A stretch of 64,000 nt of DNA from Methanosarcina baikalica (GTDB lineage Archaea > Halobacteriota > Methanosarcinia > Methanosarcinales > Methanosarcinaceae), in NCBI RefSeq assembly GCF_031461075.1, contig NZ_JAVKPK010000007.1, positions 7,996 through 71,995 on the forward strand. The letters are read 5' to 3'. Shown here piece after piece: positions 45,325 through 54,235 of the stretch. The translations under genes were made by a program, and so were the position numbers. Numbering within the stretch: position 1 is the stretch's first letter; every line of letters begins with the position of its first letter. A model generated the notes under the pieces. That model saw nothing but the letters and a program-made list of their open reading frames with translations, was not told the DNA's origin and searched no databases.

Positions 45325-46673
45325 GTTACCGTCTCCGCGATTTGCTCATCTGTTATGTTATCGTAGAGGTAGAACTCTGAGTAGAACTCACGCGTCTCGT
45401 TATTGAAATCAAAAGTTACTTTATCTGGGTGAAGTTTCTCTGCTGTCCACATTAGACCCATAATTGATTGAATTCCGTCTAATGATTCCCAACGGGGAGC
45501 TGCGTATACATGACCATTCTTCACTGCATTGATGGATTGCCACTGAGTATCGTTTAGAATTGTATTCTTCTCTGTTTCTGTCTTTGTAATAATTACATCG
45601 GGATTCCAGAGAAGGACCTGCTCAATGTTGACAACAAGATGCTCATCAACCTTCTGGGTCGAAGTAAGCGTAGTGTTTGTATCGTACAAATCGACACCAC
45701 CTGCCAGGTCGATTATCGAACTCATTACTGTAAGCGATCCCACAGTTGAAAGTGGCCCATCGTGAGACGCATAATAAACTTTCACACGCTGGTCCTCTGG
45801 AATCGTCGAAGTAATATCAGTCACCTTTTTGACAGAATTGTACCAGTAATCTGCAAGTTCGTTTGATTCTTCCTCATTACCCAGTATCTTGCCCATTAAT
45901 CTGAATGATTGCTCGTAGTCTGTCAGATTGTCTTTAGAGATAGCAACCACTGGTGCTGCATAATCAATCTGCTCCTGGTCTAAGTTCGGATCTTTTGTCA
46001 TAGACACAATCACATCAGGATCCAGTGCCAGCATCTGTTCTTGGTTCATACCTTTGAAATATACCCCAGTAACAGGCAGACCACTTAGAGTGTCATTTGC
46101 GTCCTCCGGTACCAAACGAGGGTTTGCATTGAACACCATATCTATACTGTTTAGTTTTTCTGATGCCAATCGCCATGTCATATATGTGGGAATCGGATGC
46201 AGACAACTGATTCTTTTAATGTTTTCAGAAGTAGGAATCGCCACCGTTCTCTGTGCTATGTCAGTAAGCTCTATTGTATCATCGGAGTCACTTGTCTGTG
46301 AAGAACTGCTGCTACTGGAATGTCCGCTGCCTGAATGACGTGTCGGTAAGCTTACATTGCTGTCAGAATAACTTGTGGTATTAGATGTGGTATTATTAAA
46401 TGTAGTATTAAACGTGATATTAGATGTGGTATTAGTAACATTCAGGGAATAAACGGGTGCACTCTCGTTGGCTCCGTTAGTACCAATATCCTCTGCGACA
46501 CTCGTCGATTTATCATCGCTGTTGTTTTCTTTTTCGGCAACGTGGTCTACTTTTTCCGTGATCTTATCAGAACTTTCACTTTCCTTTGCCGAATCACTGT
46601 CCGTACAGCCACTTAAAAAGACTGCAGCCACCAACATCATGGTTATGAAAAGGATTTTGAATTGTTTATTCAT
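45321..46673 (-). CDS. Iron-chelate-type ABC transporter substrate-binding lipoprotein
   Basis: 450 residues. The lipobox LSGC follows a hydrophobic signal (ILFITMMLVAAVFLSGC). A low-complexity Asn/Thr/Ser linker (about 75-130, with N-x-T/S glycosylation-like sites such as NTTSNIT) leads to a FepB/BtuF-type domain: RISCLHPIPTY, LALDPDVIVSMTKD, LLWNPDVIITKTE and HVYAAPRWESLDG. First gene of the importer operon. The 300-base leader and a palindrome over the likely transcription start suggest repression. Confidence 0.88.
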   Translation of the reverse strand: MNKQFKILFITMMLVAAVFLSGCTDSDSAKESESSDKITEKVDHVAEKENNSDDKSTSVAEDIGTNGANESAPVYSLNVTNTTSNITFNTTFNNTTSNTTSYSDSNVSLPTRHSGSGHSSSSSSSQTSDSDDTIELTDIAQRTVAIPTSENIKRISCLHPIPTYMTWRLASEKLNSIDMVFNANPRLVPEDANDTLSGLPVTGVYFKGMNQEQMLALDPDVIVSMTKDPNLDQEQIDYAAPVVAISKDNLTDYEQSFRLMGKILGNEEESNELADYWYNSVKKVTDITSTIPEDQRVKVYYASHDGPLSTVGSLTVMSSIIDLAGGVDLYDTNTTLTSTQKVDEHLVVNIEQVLLWNPDVIITKTETEKNTILNDTQWQSINAVKNGHVYAAPRWESLDGIQSIMGLMWTAEKLHPDKVTFDFNNETREFYSEFYLYDNITDEQIAETVT

Positions 46674-46979
46674 ATCGAATCCACCTCTACAAGCAATTTG
46701 TTGTCATGTACATGCAACCTGCAATGAATGAATCTGAGCCATGCTCAGTAAACTACGGAAGTCAAGCCTTGTCATAGCCAAGGATTCCCACTATAGTCAT
46801 GGAGAGAAATCATCAACAGCTACCACTGGGATGTTTCAGAGCGTTTTACTCATCCTGCGCAACTGCTGGTCTGTCGGTTACATGCTTACGCACGATGTCA
46901 GGGCCATAATCAATATAATTTCAGAAATGAACTCTTTTTGCATTCATAGCAAGACCACAAACTTTCAATGCTTATAGCG

Positions 46980-46999
46980 TTATGTTCGAACGAACATAA
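46980..46999. promoter_or_regulatory. Perfect palindrome at the promoter of the importer operon
   Basis: ttatgttcg-aa-cgaacataa: 9-bp perfect arms with a 2-bp centre. On the minus strand a TATA-like tatttata lies at 47003-47010, so the palindrome falls about where transcription toward 46673 would start. This is a strong candidate operator, perhaps for a metal-dependent repressor. Related sequences tgcgaacga occur at 47276, 47321 and (inverted) 47409. Confidence 0.65.
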
Positions 47000-47011
47000 T
47001 GGTATAAATAG

Positions 47012-47197
47012 CTATCGTGTTTTCAGAATGACGTTGAATATATTTAGAGCAAAATAACAGGTGTATTTGTCATTGGAAGCTACGTGAAACCAATGACCTT
47101 CTTTCTTGATATTCGTCCCTGTTTCATCGCAATGGATCACAGGAGAAGTGATTACCTTCTCTCGAATCACATTTTCAAATTCCTCTAAATTCCGGAA
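47012..47197 (-). pseudogene. IS66-type transposase remnant
   Basis: 62 codons on the minus strand read FRNLEEFENVIREKVITSPV then IHCDETGTNIKKEGHWFHVA and SNDKYTCYFAL. The HCDETG-x-HWxHVAS pattern is that of IS66-family transposases around the first catalytic Asp. Both ends of the gene are missing; the frame stops at 47012. It abuts the operator-promoter of the importer operon. Confidence 0.7.
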
Positions 47198-47392
47198 AAA
47201 GAAAAATTAGCACCGAAGAAAAAAATTCATCTGCATCTTGATTAAAAAAAGCTGCGATAAAATAATTCGTTTACTTGCGAACGAATCATGCTCATAAAAT
47301 CAGAGTGAAATGTCAGAAGAAATTGCGAACGAGCAACAACATAGCAAAAAATCTGGTTTTAAGGGTATAGTTTAGGATATTAGGAGGGTCTA

Positions 47393-47620
47393 ATGTCTTC
47401 AGTAGACGCTCGTTCGCAAGTTAACAAACGATTTCTGAATATAAATACCTTTCGTAGATATACGAACAGCGCCCAAGCCATGCGAAAAACTCCCTGGAAA
47501 AAAGATATTGGAAAACACTCTGGCAATATTCCAGCATCTTTTATAAAATTGAAAAAGCTTTATACTCTTCAGAAAGACCGGAAAATTCTCCAGGCATTCT
47601 CAGTCTTCCCGGGGCTCTAA
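47393..47620 (+). CDS. Doubtful short ORF
   Basis: 75 codons, MSSVDARSQVNKRFLNINTF and a basic remainder. An unusually good ribosome site (AGGAGGG) stands 5 bases before the ATG, but the frame runs into the 3' end of hflX on the other strand, shows no folded-protein pattern, and carries the tgcgaacga motif (inverted) in its first codons. Perhaps a remnant 5' end of a lost gene. Confidence 0.25.
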   Translation: MSSVDARSQVNKRFLNINTFRRYTNSAQAMRKTPWKKDIGKHSGNIPASFIKLKKLYTLQKDRKILQAFSVFPGL

Positions 47621-48880
47621 AAGAGCCTGAGCCCTGTTAATTATCTCTGTTCTGGCTTCATAGTCAACCAGGATCCGCTCTCCGTACTCAACCCTATGCA
47701 CGATTCCTTCTTCGTAAAGCCACGAAAGAAGTGACATTCCTTTCTCCGAATTCGGCAAGGAAAGAGGACAAAAAGACCAGGCAGGCAAATGTCTAATAAT
47801 CTCGGCTTTTAGCGCAGTCATGCCGATCCCTTCTTTTGCGGAAACAAACGCAGGATTCGGAGCCATATAGCCTATCTGTTCCATAATACTATCGAGTTCG
47901 GATTTATCAAGCAGATCGGTCTTATTAAGCACGGTAATGACAGGAACTCCCTGGATGCGGTCCCATAGAGTATCATGGGATGTAGAAAGTTTCTGCAGGA
48001 TCGTCTCTGGTTTTTCGCTTGCATCGACAACCAGGAGTATAAGATCCGAGAGGAAAATCTCTTCCAGCGTGGACTTGAAGGCATCAACCAGCCAGTGGGG
48101 AAGATCCTCGATAAACCCAACGGTATCGGTCAAAAGAGCTTTTCGCCCTCCAAGGTCCAGGGCACGGGTCATGGGCACAAGCGTTGTGAAGAGCATATCC
48201 TTTACCTCAACACTCTCATTCACAATAGCATTGAAAAGAGTGCTCTTTCCCGCATTTGTATATCCTGCAAGGGAAATTAAGGAAAAGCCTTTCATGTGCC
48301 TGAAGGCCCTCAAGGATTCATCGTCTTTTTTTGCAGATTCAAGCTCACTTTCAATTCTTGCGATCCTTTTCTTCAGGTCATGTTCATAAGAATCCTCGTA
48401 ATCTCCAAGCCCCATAAACCCTGCCCTTTCCTCCTTCTTCAGGAGAGAAACAATAGCTCTTGCCCTTGGAACTTCGTATTTCAGCCTTGCCAGTTCCACC
48501 TGGAGCTTTGAGCGATGAGTAGTTGCTCTTTTTGCAAAGATCTCAAGGATAAGCTGAAATTTGTCGATAACCTGACATCCGCAGATTTCAGAGATATTGA
48601 AAAGTTGTGTCGTAGAAAGCTTGTTATAGAAAATTACCTTTTCTGCACCCGTGCTTCTCACAAGTTCGGCAAGTTCCTCTATCTTCCCTCTTCCAAGCTG
48701 ATACCTTGAGTCCGGATATCTGGTCTGAGTAAGTTCGCCAACCGGAACGTACCCTGCAGCTCTTGCAAGTTCCCGAAGTTCCTTGAAGAGATTTTCCTCG
48801 CGTTCAGGATCTGAATTGGGAAGGGTCCTTTTAACGAGAATTACCCTGTCCTCGTTATCGAATTTGTGTTCTGCTGAAAT
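47600..48880 (-). CDS. hflX: HflX-type ribosome-associated GTPase with an apparent AUU start
   Basis: 426 codons. GTPase motifs: G1 GYTNAGKSTLFN, G3 DTVGFIEDLP, G4 NKTD. The N-terminal HflX domain reads RVILVKRTLP, GYVPVGELTQTRYPDSRYQL and GRGKIEELAELV, then a coiled-coil linker. The first standard start in frame is GTG 48661, inside that conserved domain. Upstream there is no ATG, GTG or TTG before an in-frame TAA; ATT at 48880-48878 has GAGG 7 bases before it, directly after the preceding gene's stop. AUU initiation is therefore inferred. HflX proteins bind or split ribosomes under stress. Confidence 0.85.
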   Translation of the reverse strand: MSAEHKFDNEDRVILVKRTLPNSDPEREENLFKELRELARAAGYVPVGELTQTRYPDSRYQLGRGKIEELAELVRSTGAEKVIFYNKLSTTQLFNISEICGCQVIDKFQLILEIFAKRATTHRSKLQVELARLKYEVPRARAIVSLLKKEERAGFMGLGDYEDSYEHDLKKRIARIESELESAKKDDESLRAFRHMKGFSLISLAGYTNAGKSTLFNAIVNESVEVKDMLFTTLVPMTRALDLGGRKALLTDTVGFIEDLPHWLVDAFKSTLEEIFLSDLILLVVDASEKPETILQKLSTSHDTLWDRIQGVPVITVLNKTDLLDKSELDSIMEQIGYMAPNPAFVSAKEGIGMTALKAEIIRHLPAWSFCPLSLPNSEKGMSLLSWLYEEGIVHRVEYGERILVDYEARTEIINRAQALLEPRED

Positions 48881-48882
48881 GT

Positions 48883-49278
48883 TTATGCCTCGATTTGAAG
48901 TTCGTTAATCAGTAAATTGCGTGCGCTCAGAGAAATGTGGTGTACAAGTTCTATCGCCCTTCTCTCGGCAATAGATTCCTGATATTTGAAAGCCCTGGTA
49001 AACATACTTTCCGGCACCCACAAGGGTTTATTGTACATATCCCCCTTTTCTGCCACAATAGTGCCCTCGAAAGAAAGCTGGTTAGCCGTATCCTCAATGA
49101 GCTGTACGACATCCGGCAAACTGGGAGCTAGATTAAGCCAGACCGGCAGGATCTTGATCTGCCTGACCTTCTCTATATGGTTGGCTGAGACAGTCAGAGC
49201 TGCTGCAGCACAGACCATATAATACCCTCCTTTAATCCTGTGCCTGCCAGAGATGTCCACTGCAATAATGTCCCACAT
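48883..49278 (-). CDS. DUF2209-like archaeal protein
   Basis: 131 residues from ATG 49278, with GAGGGTGA upstream; the longer frame from 49512 overlaps endA and is rejected. Pattern: MWDIIAVDISGRHRIKGGYY then MVCAAAALTVS, an acidic active-site-like start (VDISGRH), followed by IEDTANQLSFEGTIVAEKGD. It resembles an RNase H-like or DUF2209 domain of unknown function. It ends two bases before the AUU of hflX, so the pair is an operon. Confidence 0.65.
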   Translation of the reverse strand: MWDIIAVDISGRHRIKGGYYMVCAAAALTVSANHIEKVRQIKILPVWLNLAPSLPDVVQLIEDTANQLSFEGTIVAEKGDMYNKPLWVPESMFTRAFKYQESIAERRAIELVHHISLSARNLLINELQIEA

Positions 49279-49366
49279 GTATACTTCACCCTCGCGCCGG
49301 AGATCCCATTTTCGTGAAATTGTAAAGGAAACGATTACATTAATGGAGGGAAAGCCCCTCATAGTA

Positions 49367-50419
49367 TCACATTTTAATTCTGCTGATGTCCAGGTACTTG
49401 ACCTCTTCCCCTTTCTCGACTGCAAAAAGCATTGTCTTACGCACGCTGTTTGCAAGCCGTATAGCTCCGGACATAACTGGAAGCCTGAACTCGAAATCTG
49501 CAGGGATGACATTTACAAGGTATTCTGAATGCGGAATTTTTTCTATTGACTCGACTTTTCTGTATACCCTGAAATTCGTCCCGAACTTAAAGCCGGTTTT
49601 GACCACATGCCCGGAGTCCCTGAGGTGTTTATATGCACTATACTTTCTCAGGAAAGAACTCTCGATCTCAGAGGCTTTTTCAGTAAACTTGTCGAATGAA
49701 AACACTTCGCCTTTTCTGTCCCGAACCGTTATAACACCTCCGGAAAAAAGATAGAGGGACTCTACCAGGGAGAGTTGTAGCCTTTCCGAATCAAGCATTT
49801 TCCCGTAAAAGCCCCTGGTATACAGAGTTTCAGAAGCCTGAGAGTCCCAGGCTATTACCCTGTCTTCCAGGAAGGTAGCATCGGTTTTGACTGCAGGATA
49901 AGGTTCAGGCATTTTCCCTTCAGGAGCTGCAGTTTTAACCTCATAGAAAGTAAGGTCACTTTCTTCATCCACCACAGCAAGGATAAACTGCTTGTGCACG
50001 TTTTCTGCCGAAGCAACCGATTCCTGCAGAAGTGTTACGGGAAGGAGCTGTCTTTCCGACTGAACATGGACAAAAATCGTTGCCGCACTTTTGCCTGGAT
50101 GGCTGCCTCTGGGATATACCCTGAAATCCGCAGCTGACGGCTGGACGTAATATCCCCGCTCTTTAAGGTCCTTATATACTATGTACTTCAACTCAAAATT
50201 CGGTTGCCTCAGAGAAGCCTGTTCGAAAAAGGCCCTGAAATCAAGCAATTTGCCTTCGAGTTCGATCTCGAGCTTTCCTCTGGACAGAAGGAAGGCAGCT
50301 TCTACAAGCGAGAGTTCTAGCCCGTCACCTTTAGGGCGCCCGAAGTAACCTGTTTTATAAAGTTCGGCTACCGCTTCCTTTCCGGCAAGGACCCGGTCAC
50401 CTTTAAGTTGTGTTTTCAA
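49367..50419 (-). CDS. endA: tRNA-splicing endonuclease, fused (homodimer) type
   Basis: 350 residues from TTG 50419, which has AGGTGA at 5-base spacing; GTG 50428 lies inside that site. Two tandem copies of the EndA fold are seen. The first (1-170) lacks the catalytic set; the second holds FRVYRKVESIEKIPHSEYLV and LANSVRKTMLFAV, giving catalytic Tyr, His and Lys. This is the alpha2 type of Methanosarcina and other Euryarchaeota. It cuts bulge-helix-bulge introns in tRNA precursors. Confidence 0.92.
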   Translation of the reverse strand: MKTQLKGDRVLAGKEAVAELYKTGYFGRPKGDGLELSLVEAAFLLSRGKLEIELEGKLLDFRAFFEQASLRQPNFELKYIVYKDLKERGYYVQPSAADFRVYPRGSHPGKSAATIFVHVQSERQLLPVTLLQESVASAENVHKQFILAVVDEESDLTFYEVKTAAPEGKMPEPYPAVKTDATFLEDRVIAWDSQASETLYTRGFYGKMLDSERLQLSLVESLYLFSGGVITVRDRKGEVFSFDKFTEKASEIESSFLRKYSAYKHLRDSGHVVKTGFKFGTNFRVYRKVESIEKIPHSEYLVNVIPADFEFRLPVMSGAIRLANSVRKTMLFAVEKGEEVKYLDISRIKM

Positions 50420-50485
50420 TAGTTTCACCTGAAAAGAAAATAAAATGAAAATAAGTGATTTTATTTAGTACTATAATCCAGTTTG

Positions 50486-50570
50486 TTGTAATCCATTTTT
50501 AGATAATTTGCTATAATCCATTTTTAGATAATTTGCTATAATCCATTTTTAGATAATTTGTTATAATCTG
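50486..50570. repeat. 25-bp tandem repeat, about 3.4 copies
   Basis: Unit ctataatccatttttagata+atttg, repeated with period 25 upstream of endA, between it and cfbB. Minus-strand units each carry an A+T-rich box. It may alter promoter spacing; no function is known. Confidence 0.85.
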
Positions 50571-50676
50571 GTTTAATATAATATTGTTTTTTCTACGTGA
50601 AAGGCTTCAGACTGCATCTGTAATGTTTTACGCGGGCTCGTTATAACCCGCTATATCTCACCTGTATCGTGATACT

Positions 50677-52167
50677 TTACGGAAGATCCTTGCCCCTAAA
50701 TTTGCTGGCAGCTTCTACAAGTGAGCCTGCAAGCTCCCGGTACGCAACTCCGTGCAGGTGAGCATAAGAGCCAAGAGTATTTCCGGAAATAAGTCCGTCC
50801 CTGTCATCTTGTATTCCTGTTCCCCTCGACAGGGTTATTGCAAATTCAGCATCCTCAGGAATTTCCTTGATTTCGGAGTGATGGAACTCATGCCCTTTGA
50901 AGCTGTTGCCTTTTTTCCCGATAAGGCAGTCCTTCTCAAGAGTCCCGATATTGTAGCTGACCACTCTAGTCTGCCCCATGATCGTATGCCCTGGAAGCGC
51001 CCCTACCATAGAATACGTGGACTCTGGCATTGATGCATCGTGGTAGGTGCCTTTTCCGGGAACACCTGTGCTTATTTTCTCCGTCAGGTACATAAGTCCC
51101 CCGCACTCGGCATAAATAGGCATACCTGAAGCAGAAGCCATTTTAATATCCTGGCGCATGGACTCATTAGCTTCAAGTTCGGCTGCAAAAAGCTCGGGAT
51201 AACCACCCCCGATATAGAGCCCGTCAACCTCAGGAAGCGAGGAGTCTTTAACAGGACTGAAGTAAACAATATCTGCGCCTGCAATTTTCAGAAGGTCGAT
51301 GTTATCTTGATAATAGAAGTTGAAAGCTTCATCCAGTGCGACACCTATCTTCGGCTTACAGATTTCGGCATTGGGAATAAAAGAAAAAACACTATTATCA
51401 GGGCTTTTCAGGGGTTTTGCACTGCTTGCGATTTCCAGGAAGCGGTCTACATCAATTCCTCTGTTAATGATTCCCTCAATACCTTTTAACCTGTCTTCAA
51501 AGCCTTCGTCTCCAAGCCGTCTTCTGCCTTCGAGAGCCGGCATAAGTCCCAGATGGCGCATGGAAATTTGCATTGACTGATCCCTTGGAACTACCCCTAT
51601 AACCGGAACGCCGGTATAGTATTCTATTGCCTCTTTTGCTTTTTCGGCATGGCGACGGCTTCCTATGTTATTAAGGATGACTCCTGCAATCTCCACATCA
51701 GTGTCGAAATTTTTGTATCCGCTGACAAGGGCAGCGCTAGAACGGGTAATGCTCCGGGCATTGATTACCAGAATTACCGGGCAGTTAAGGATCTTCGCTA
51801 TCTGGGCAGTGCTTCCCAGGTCGCTTAAGCTTTCAAACCCTTCGTAAAGCCCTCTTACCCCTTCGATTACCGCAATATCAGCCTGGTCTCCGATTTCACA
51901 GGCATGGGTGTAAACATCCAGAATCCCATTCTCGTCCATAAGGTAGCCGTCAAGGTTCCGGCAGAACCTGCCAGTTATTTCAGTATGATAGCTTGGGTCG
52001 ATATAGTCCAGGGCGACTTTGAAGGGCTGGACTTTATATCCCCTTGAAACGAGGGCGGCCATCAGGCCCATGGAAATTGTTGTCTTGCCTGAAGAGGAAC
52101 GGTCTGCAGAAATAAGGACCCTGGGAATACTTCTTGCTCCTGTTCCGGCTTGTTTGTCGTTAGACAT
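50677..52167 (-). CDS. cfbB: Ni-sirohydrochlorin a,c-diamide synthase
   Basis: 496 residues. N-terminal ATP-dependent part: SADRSSSGKTT is the P-loop-like start, then FKVALDYIDPSYH. C-terminal class I glutamine amidotransferase: YIGGGYPELFA, nucleophile Cys in YAECGGLMYL and His in GHEFHHSEI. Homologous to cobyrinate diamide synthase, but its place as last gene of a cfb operon identifies it as the F430 enzyme that amidates side chains a and c of Ni-sirohydrochlorin. Confidence 0.92.
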   Translation of the reverse strand: MSNDKQAGTGARSIPRVLISADRSSSGKTTISMGLMAALVSRGYKVQPFKVALDYIDPSYHTEITGRFCRNLDGYLMDENGILDVYTHACEIGDQADIAVIEGVRGLYEGFESLSDLGSTAQIAKILNCPVILVINARSITRSSAALVSGYKNFDTDVEIAGVILNNIGSRRHAEKAKEAIEYYTGVPVIGVVPRDQSMQISMRHLGLMPALEGRRRLGDEGFEDRLKGIEGIINRGIDVDRFLEIASSAKPLKSPDNSVFSFIPNAEICKPKIGVALDEAFNFYYQDNIDLLKIAGADIVYFSPVKDSSLPEVDGLYIGGGYPELFAAELEANESMRQDIKMASASGMPIYAECGGLMYLTEKISTGVPGKGTYHDASMPESTYSMVGALPGHTIMGQTRVVSYNIGTLEKDCLIGKKGNSFKGHEFHHSEIKEIPEDAEFAITLSRGTGIQDDRDGLISGNTLGSYAHLHGVAYRELAGSLVEAASKFRGKDLP

Positions 52168-52287
52168 TTTTCAATACCCCTTATATTATTTACCCGGTAA
52201 TCCGCTTTGCCTGGAAGTTATTGGAAGTTATGTAATCTGGCAGTTTATTGTCATTGCAACTCATCGCAACTTTATTGTTACTGAGGT

Positions 52288-53085
52288 TTATTTTGTCAAT
52301 TCCCTCAACCGTTCGTCACTCAGAGAGTCAGCTGTAACTCTTTTTTCATTTTCAAGAATTGCTTTTCCAAGCTTGCGGTAGATGTCTGCAATATCGGATT
52401 CAGGAGCCTTTTCCATTACCGAGTAGCCTTTCCGTTCACAGTCCTGAACTGCCTGCCGCTTCGGGATAAAAGCCATAAGCTGGCTGCCGATCTCCTCGGC
52501 AAACTTTGTAACAATTTCTTCTTCCCTGTCCGCATTTCTGGAATTGCAAATTATCCCGCTGAGCGGCATTCCTATCTTGGAAAGGCCCTTGCAGATGTTA
52601 TTGGCTGCATAAAGGGGCATGTATTCCCCTGAGGTCAGGACATAAGCCTCATTTACGAAACCCTTCCTGACAGGCGCCACAAACCCGCCACAGACAATGT
52701 CGCCGGGCACATCATAAATTATAAAGTCCTGCTCTTTTAAGAGGTCTCCTGAAATGCTTTTCAGTTTCTGGATAGCAACGATGATGCCTCGCCCTGCACA
52801 GCCTATGCCAGGTTCCGGACCGCCTGCTTCCACGCACCTGACTCCTGCATACCCTTCAAAAACCACATCTTCTTCCTTCACATCCACGCCTTCGCGAAGG
52901 AGGTCGAGGATGGTTGGAATTCTCCTGCCTCCAAGCAGGGTGATCGATGAGTCGCTTTTAGGGTCGCAGCCTATGATCATGACTTTCTTTCCTGCTTCCG
53001 CACAGGCGGCTGCAACGTTTGAAGCCGTACTGGACTTGCCTATGCCGCCTTTCCCGTAGATTGCTATGATCTTTTGTTTTTTCAA
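52288..53085 (-). CDS. cfbC: NifH-like reductase of Ni-sirohydrochlorin cyclase
   Basis: 265 residues. P-loop YGKGGIGKSS at 9-18, switch GCDPKSDSS, and the two Cys of the intersubunit 4Fe-4S cluster in GIGCAGRGI and DIVCGGFV, as in nitrogenase iron protein. It delivers electrons, with ATP, to CfbD for the six-electron reduction and lactam formation in F430 synthesis. 37 bases after cfbD. Confidence 0.94.
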   Translation of the reverse strand: MKKQKIIAIYGKGGIGKSSTASNVAAACAEAGKKVMIIGCDPKSDSSITLLGGRRIPTILDLLREGVDVKEEDVVFEGYAGVRCVEAGGPEPGIGCAGRGIIVAIQKLKSISGDLLKEQDFIIYDVPGDIVCGGFVAPVRKGFVNEAYVLTSGEYMPLYAANNICKGLSKIGMPLSGIICNSRNADREEEIVTKFAEEIGSQLMAFIPKRQAVQDCERKGYSVMEKAPESDIADIYRKLGKAILENEKRVTADSLSDERLRELTK

Positions 53086-53122
53086 AGGATCTGCCTCCTG
53101 ATTTTAGTCCATCTCTTCTCGC

Positions 53123-54235
53123 TCATACTTCCTTTGCAACTTCCCTTAAAGTGGCTCCAAACTCGGATTCCACTATTTCACTGACTCCCAGGGTCTTCGG
53201 GTGAAGGTCGATTTCAACCAGAACATGCTCATGCCCCATCTCTTTTAAGGGCAGGACCTGCCTTGGCCCATTGGTAATTGAAATCAACTCCATATGCCGT
53301 ATATTCTCCATAGGGATCGCATGCGGAACACCGGTAATGACCGCAAAATCGTAATCACTATATTTTTCCTTAATCAGTTCGCTGACCTTTTCTCCGGCAA
53401 CAGGATACTCGTCCATTCCGCCGATGATTTCGTGCACGTCAATCCCATGTGCTTTCAGGTCCCGCATTATGTATTCGGCATGCTGTCTTACTCTCGGAAG
53501 CCCGAGATCGGGATCGAGATTTGCCATATTAACAAGGTTTTCCTTTTTCCCGAGAGCTGCTGCAACCTCGTTGACTGCAAGCGTAATGTCTGCAAACATG
53601 TAGCCGGTTTCTTTTTTGGCGTTCATGATGATAAGGCCCTTCTTGCCTTCCTTAAGGAGCTGGATTAAACGCCTTGCAACCTTATATTTGACATCTCCGC
53701 GGGAAGGGGCAAGGTATTCCCTGCTTGCAGCCCCAAACCGCTTTTCCACTTCTGTGGCTTTTGCGAGGAGGTATTCCTGGCGCTCGAACTCTTTATGGTC
53801 GATAATCCCGGCATCAAGTGCGGATTCCAGGGCAAAGAGCACGCCTCTTGTATTGTTGTGGTAGCCTGCATGCACCTCAACTTCAATTACAGGGACATCA
53901 GGGTTTGCCTCGAGTACGGCTTCATGCATTTCTTCGCCTATGATCATGCTGGCACAGGTTCCGACAACGCCGATAATTTTAGGGTTGAAGAGTTCGACTG
54001 ACTTGTTTATCAGCTCTACAAGCCGGTCATGCCCTCCGAAAACGAAACCGTTCTCATCAAGGCCTGTAGTGACGACATGTATGCCATCTTCTTCGAGCAG
54101 CCTTGCATGTTTGAAAGAACAGCCTGGAGGCCCGTGCAGGATAGCGACATCGACATTTAAGTCCCTGAGAGTATAAAGAGCCGCAACGATGGAACTCGGA
54201 CGGGGATGGATGATTGAAATCTCTTTTCCAGCCAT
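53123..54235 (-). CDS. cfbD: NifD-like catalytic subunit of Ni-sirohydrochlorin cyclase
   Basis: 370 residues from ATG 54235 (MAGKEISIIHPRPSS), with AGAGGAT upstream; the longer frame to 54472 is not supported. Cys in LHGPPGCSFKHARLL and VVGTCASMIIGEEMH are likely ligands of the 4Fe-4S cluster, as in NifD relatives. It is much shorter than NifD, which fits CfbD homodimers. With CfbC it makes 15,17(3)-seco-F430-17(3)-acid. Confidence 0.94.
   Translation of the reverse strand: MAGKEISIIHPRPSSIVAALYTLRDLNVDVAILHGPPGCSFKHARLLEEDGIHVVTTGLDENGFVFGGHDRLVELINKSVELFNPKIIGVVGTCASMIIGEEMHEAVLEANPDVPVIEVEVHAGYHNNTRGVLFALESALDAGIIDHKEFERQEYLLAKATEVEKRFGAASREYLAPSRGDVKYKVARRLIQLLKEGKKGLIIMNAKKETGYMFADITLAVNEVAAALGKKENLVNMANLDPDLGLPRVRQHAEYIMRDLKAHGIDVHEIIGGMDEYPVAGEKVSELIKEKYSDYDFAVITGVPHAIPMENIRHMELISITNGPRQVLPLKEMGHEHVLVEIDLHPKTLGVSEIVESEFGATLREVAKEV

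Noticed and set aside
46741..46977. 78-codon plus-strand frame in the importer leader
   Set aside because: No ribosome site or family pattern; lies in the 5' leader of the opposite-strand operon.
50486..50570. Possible CRISPR array
   Set aside because: The 25-bp units abut without spacers and no cas gene is present.
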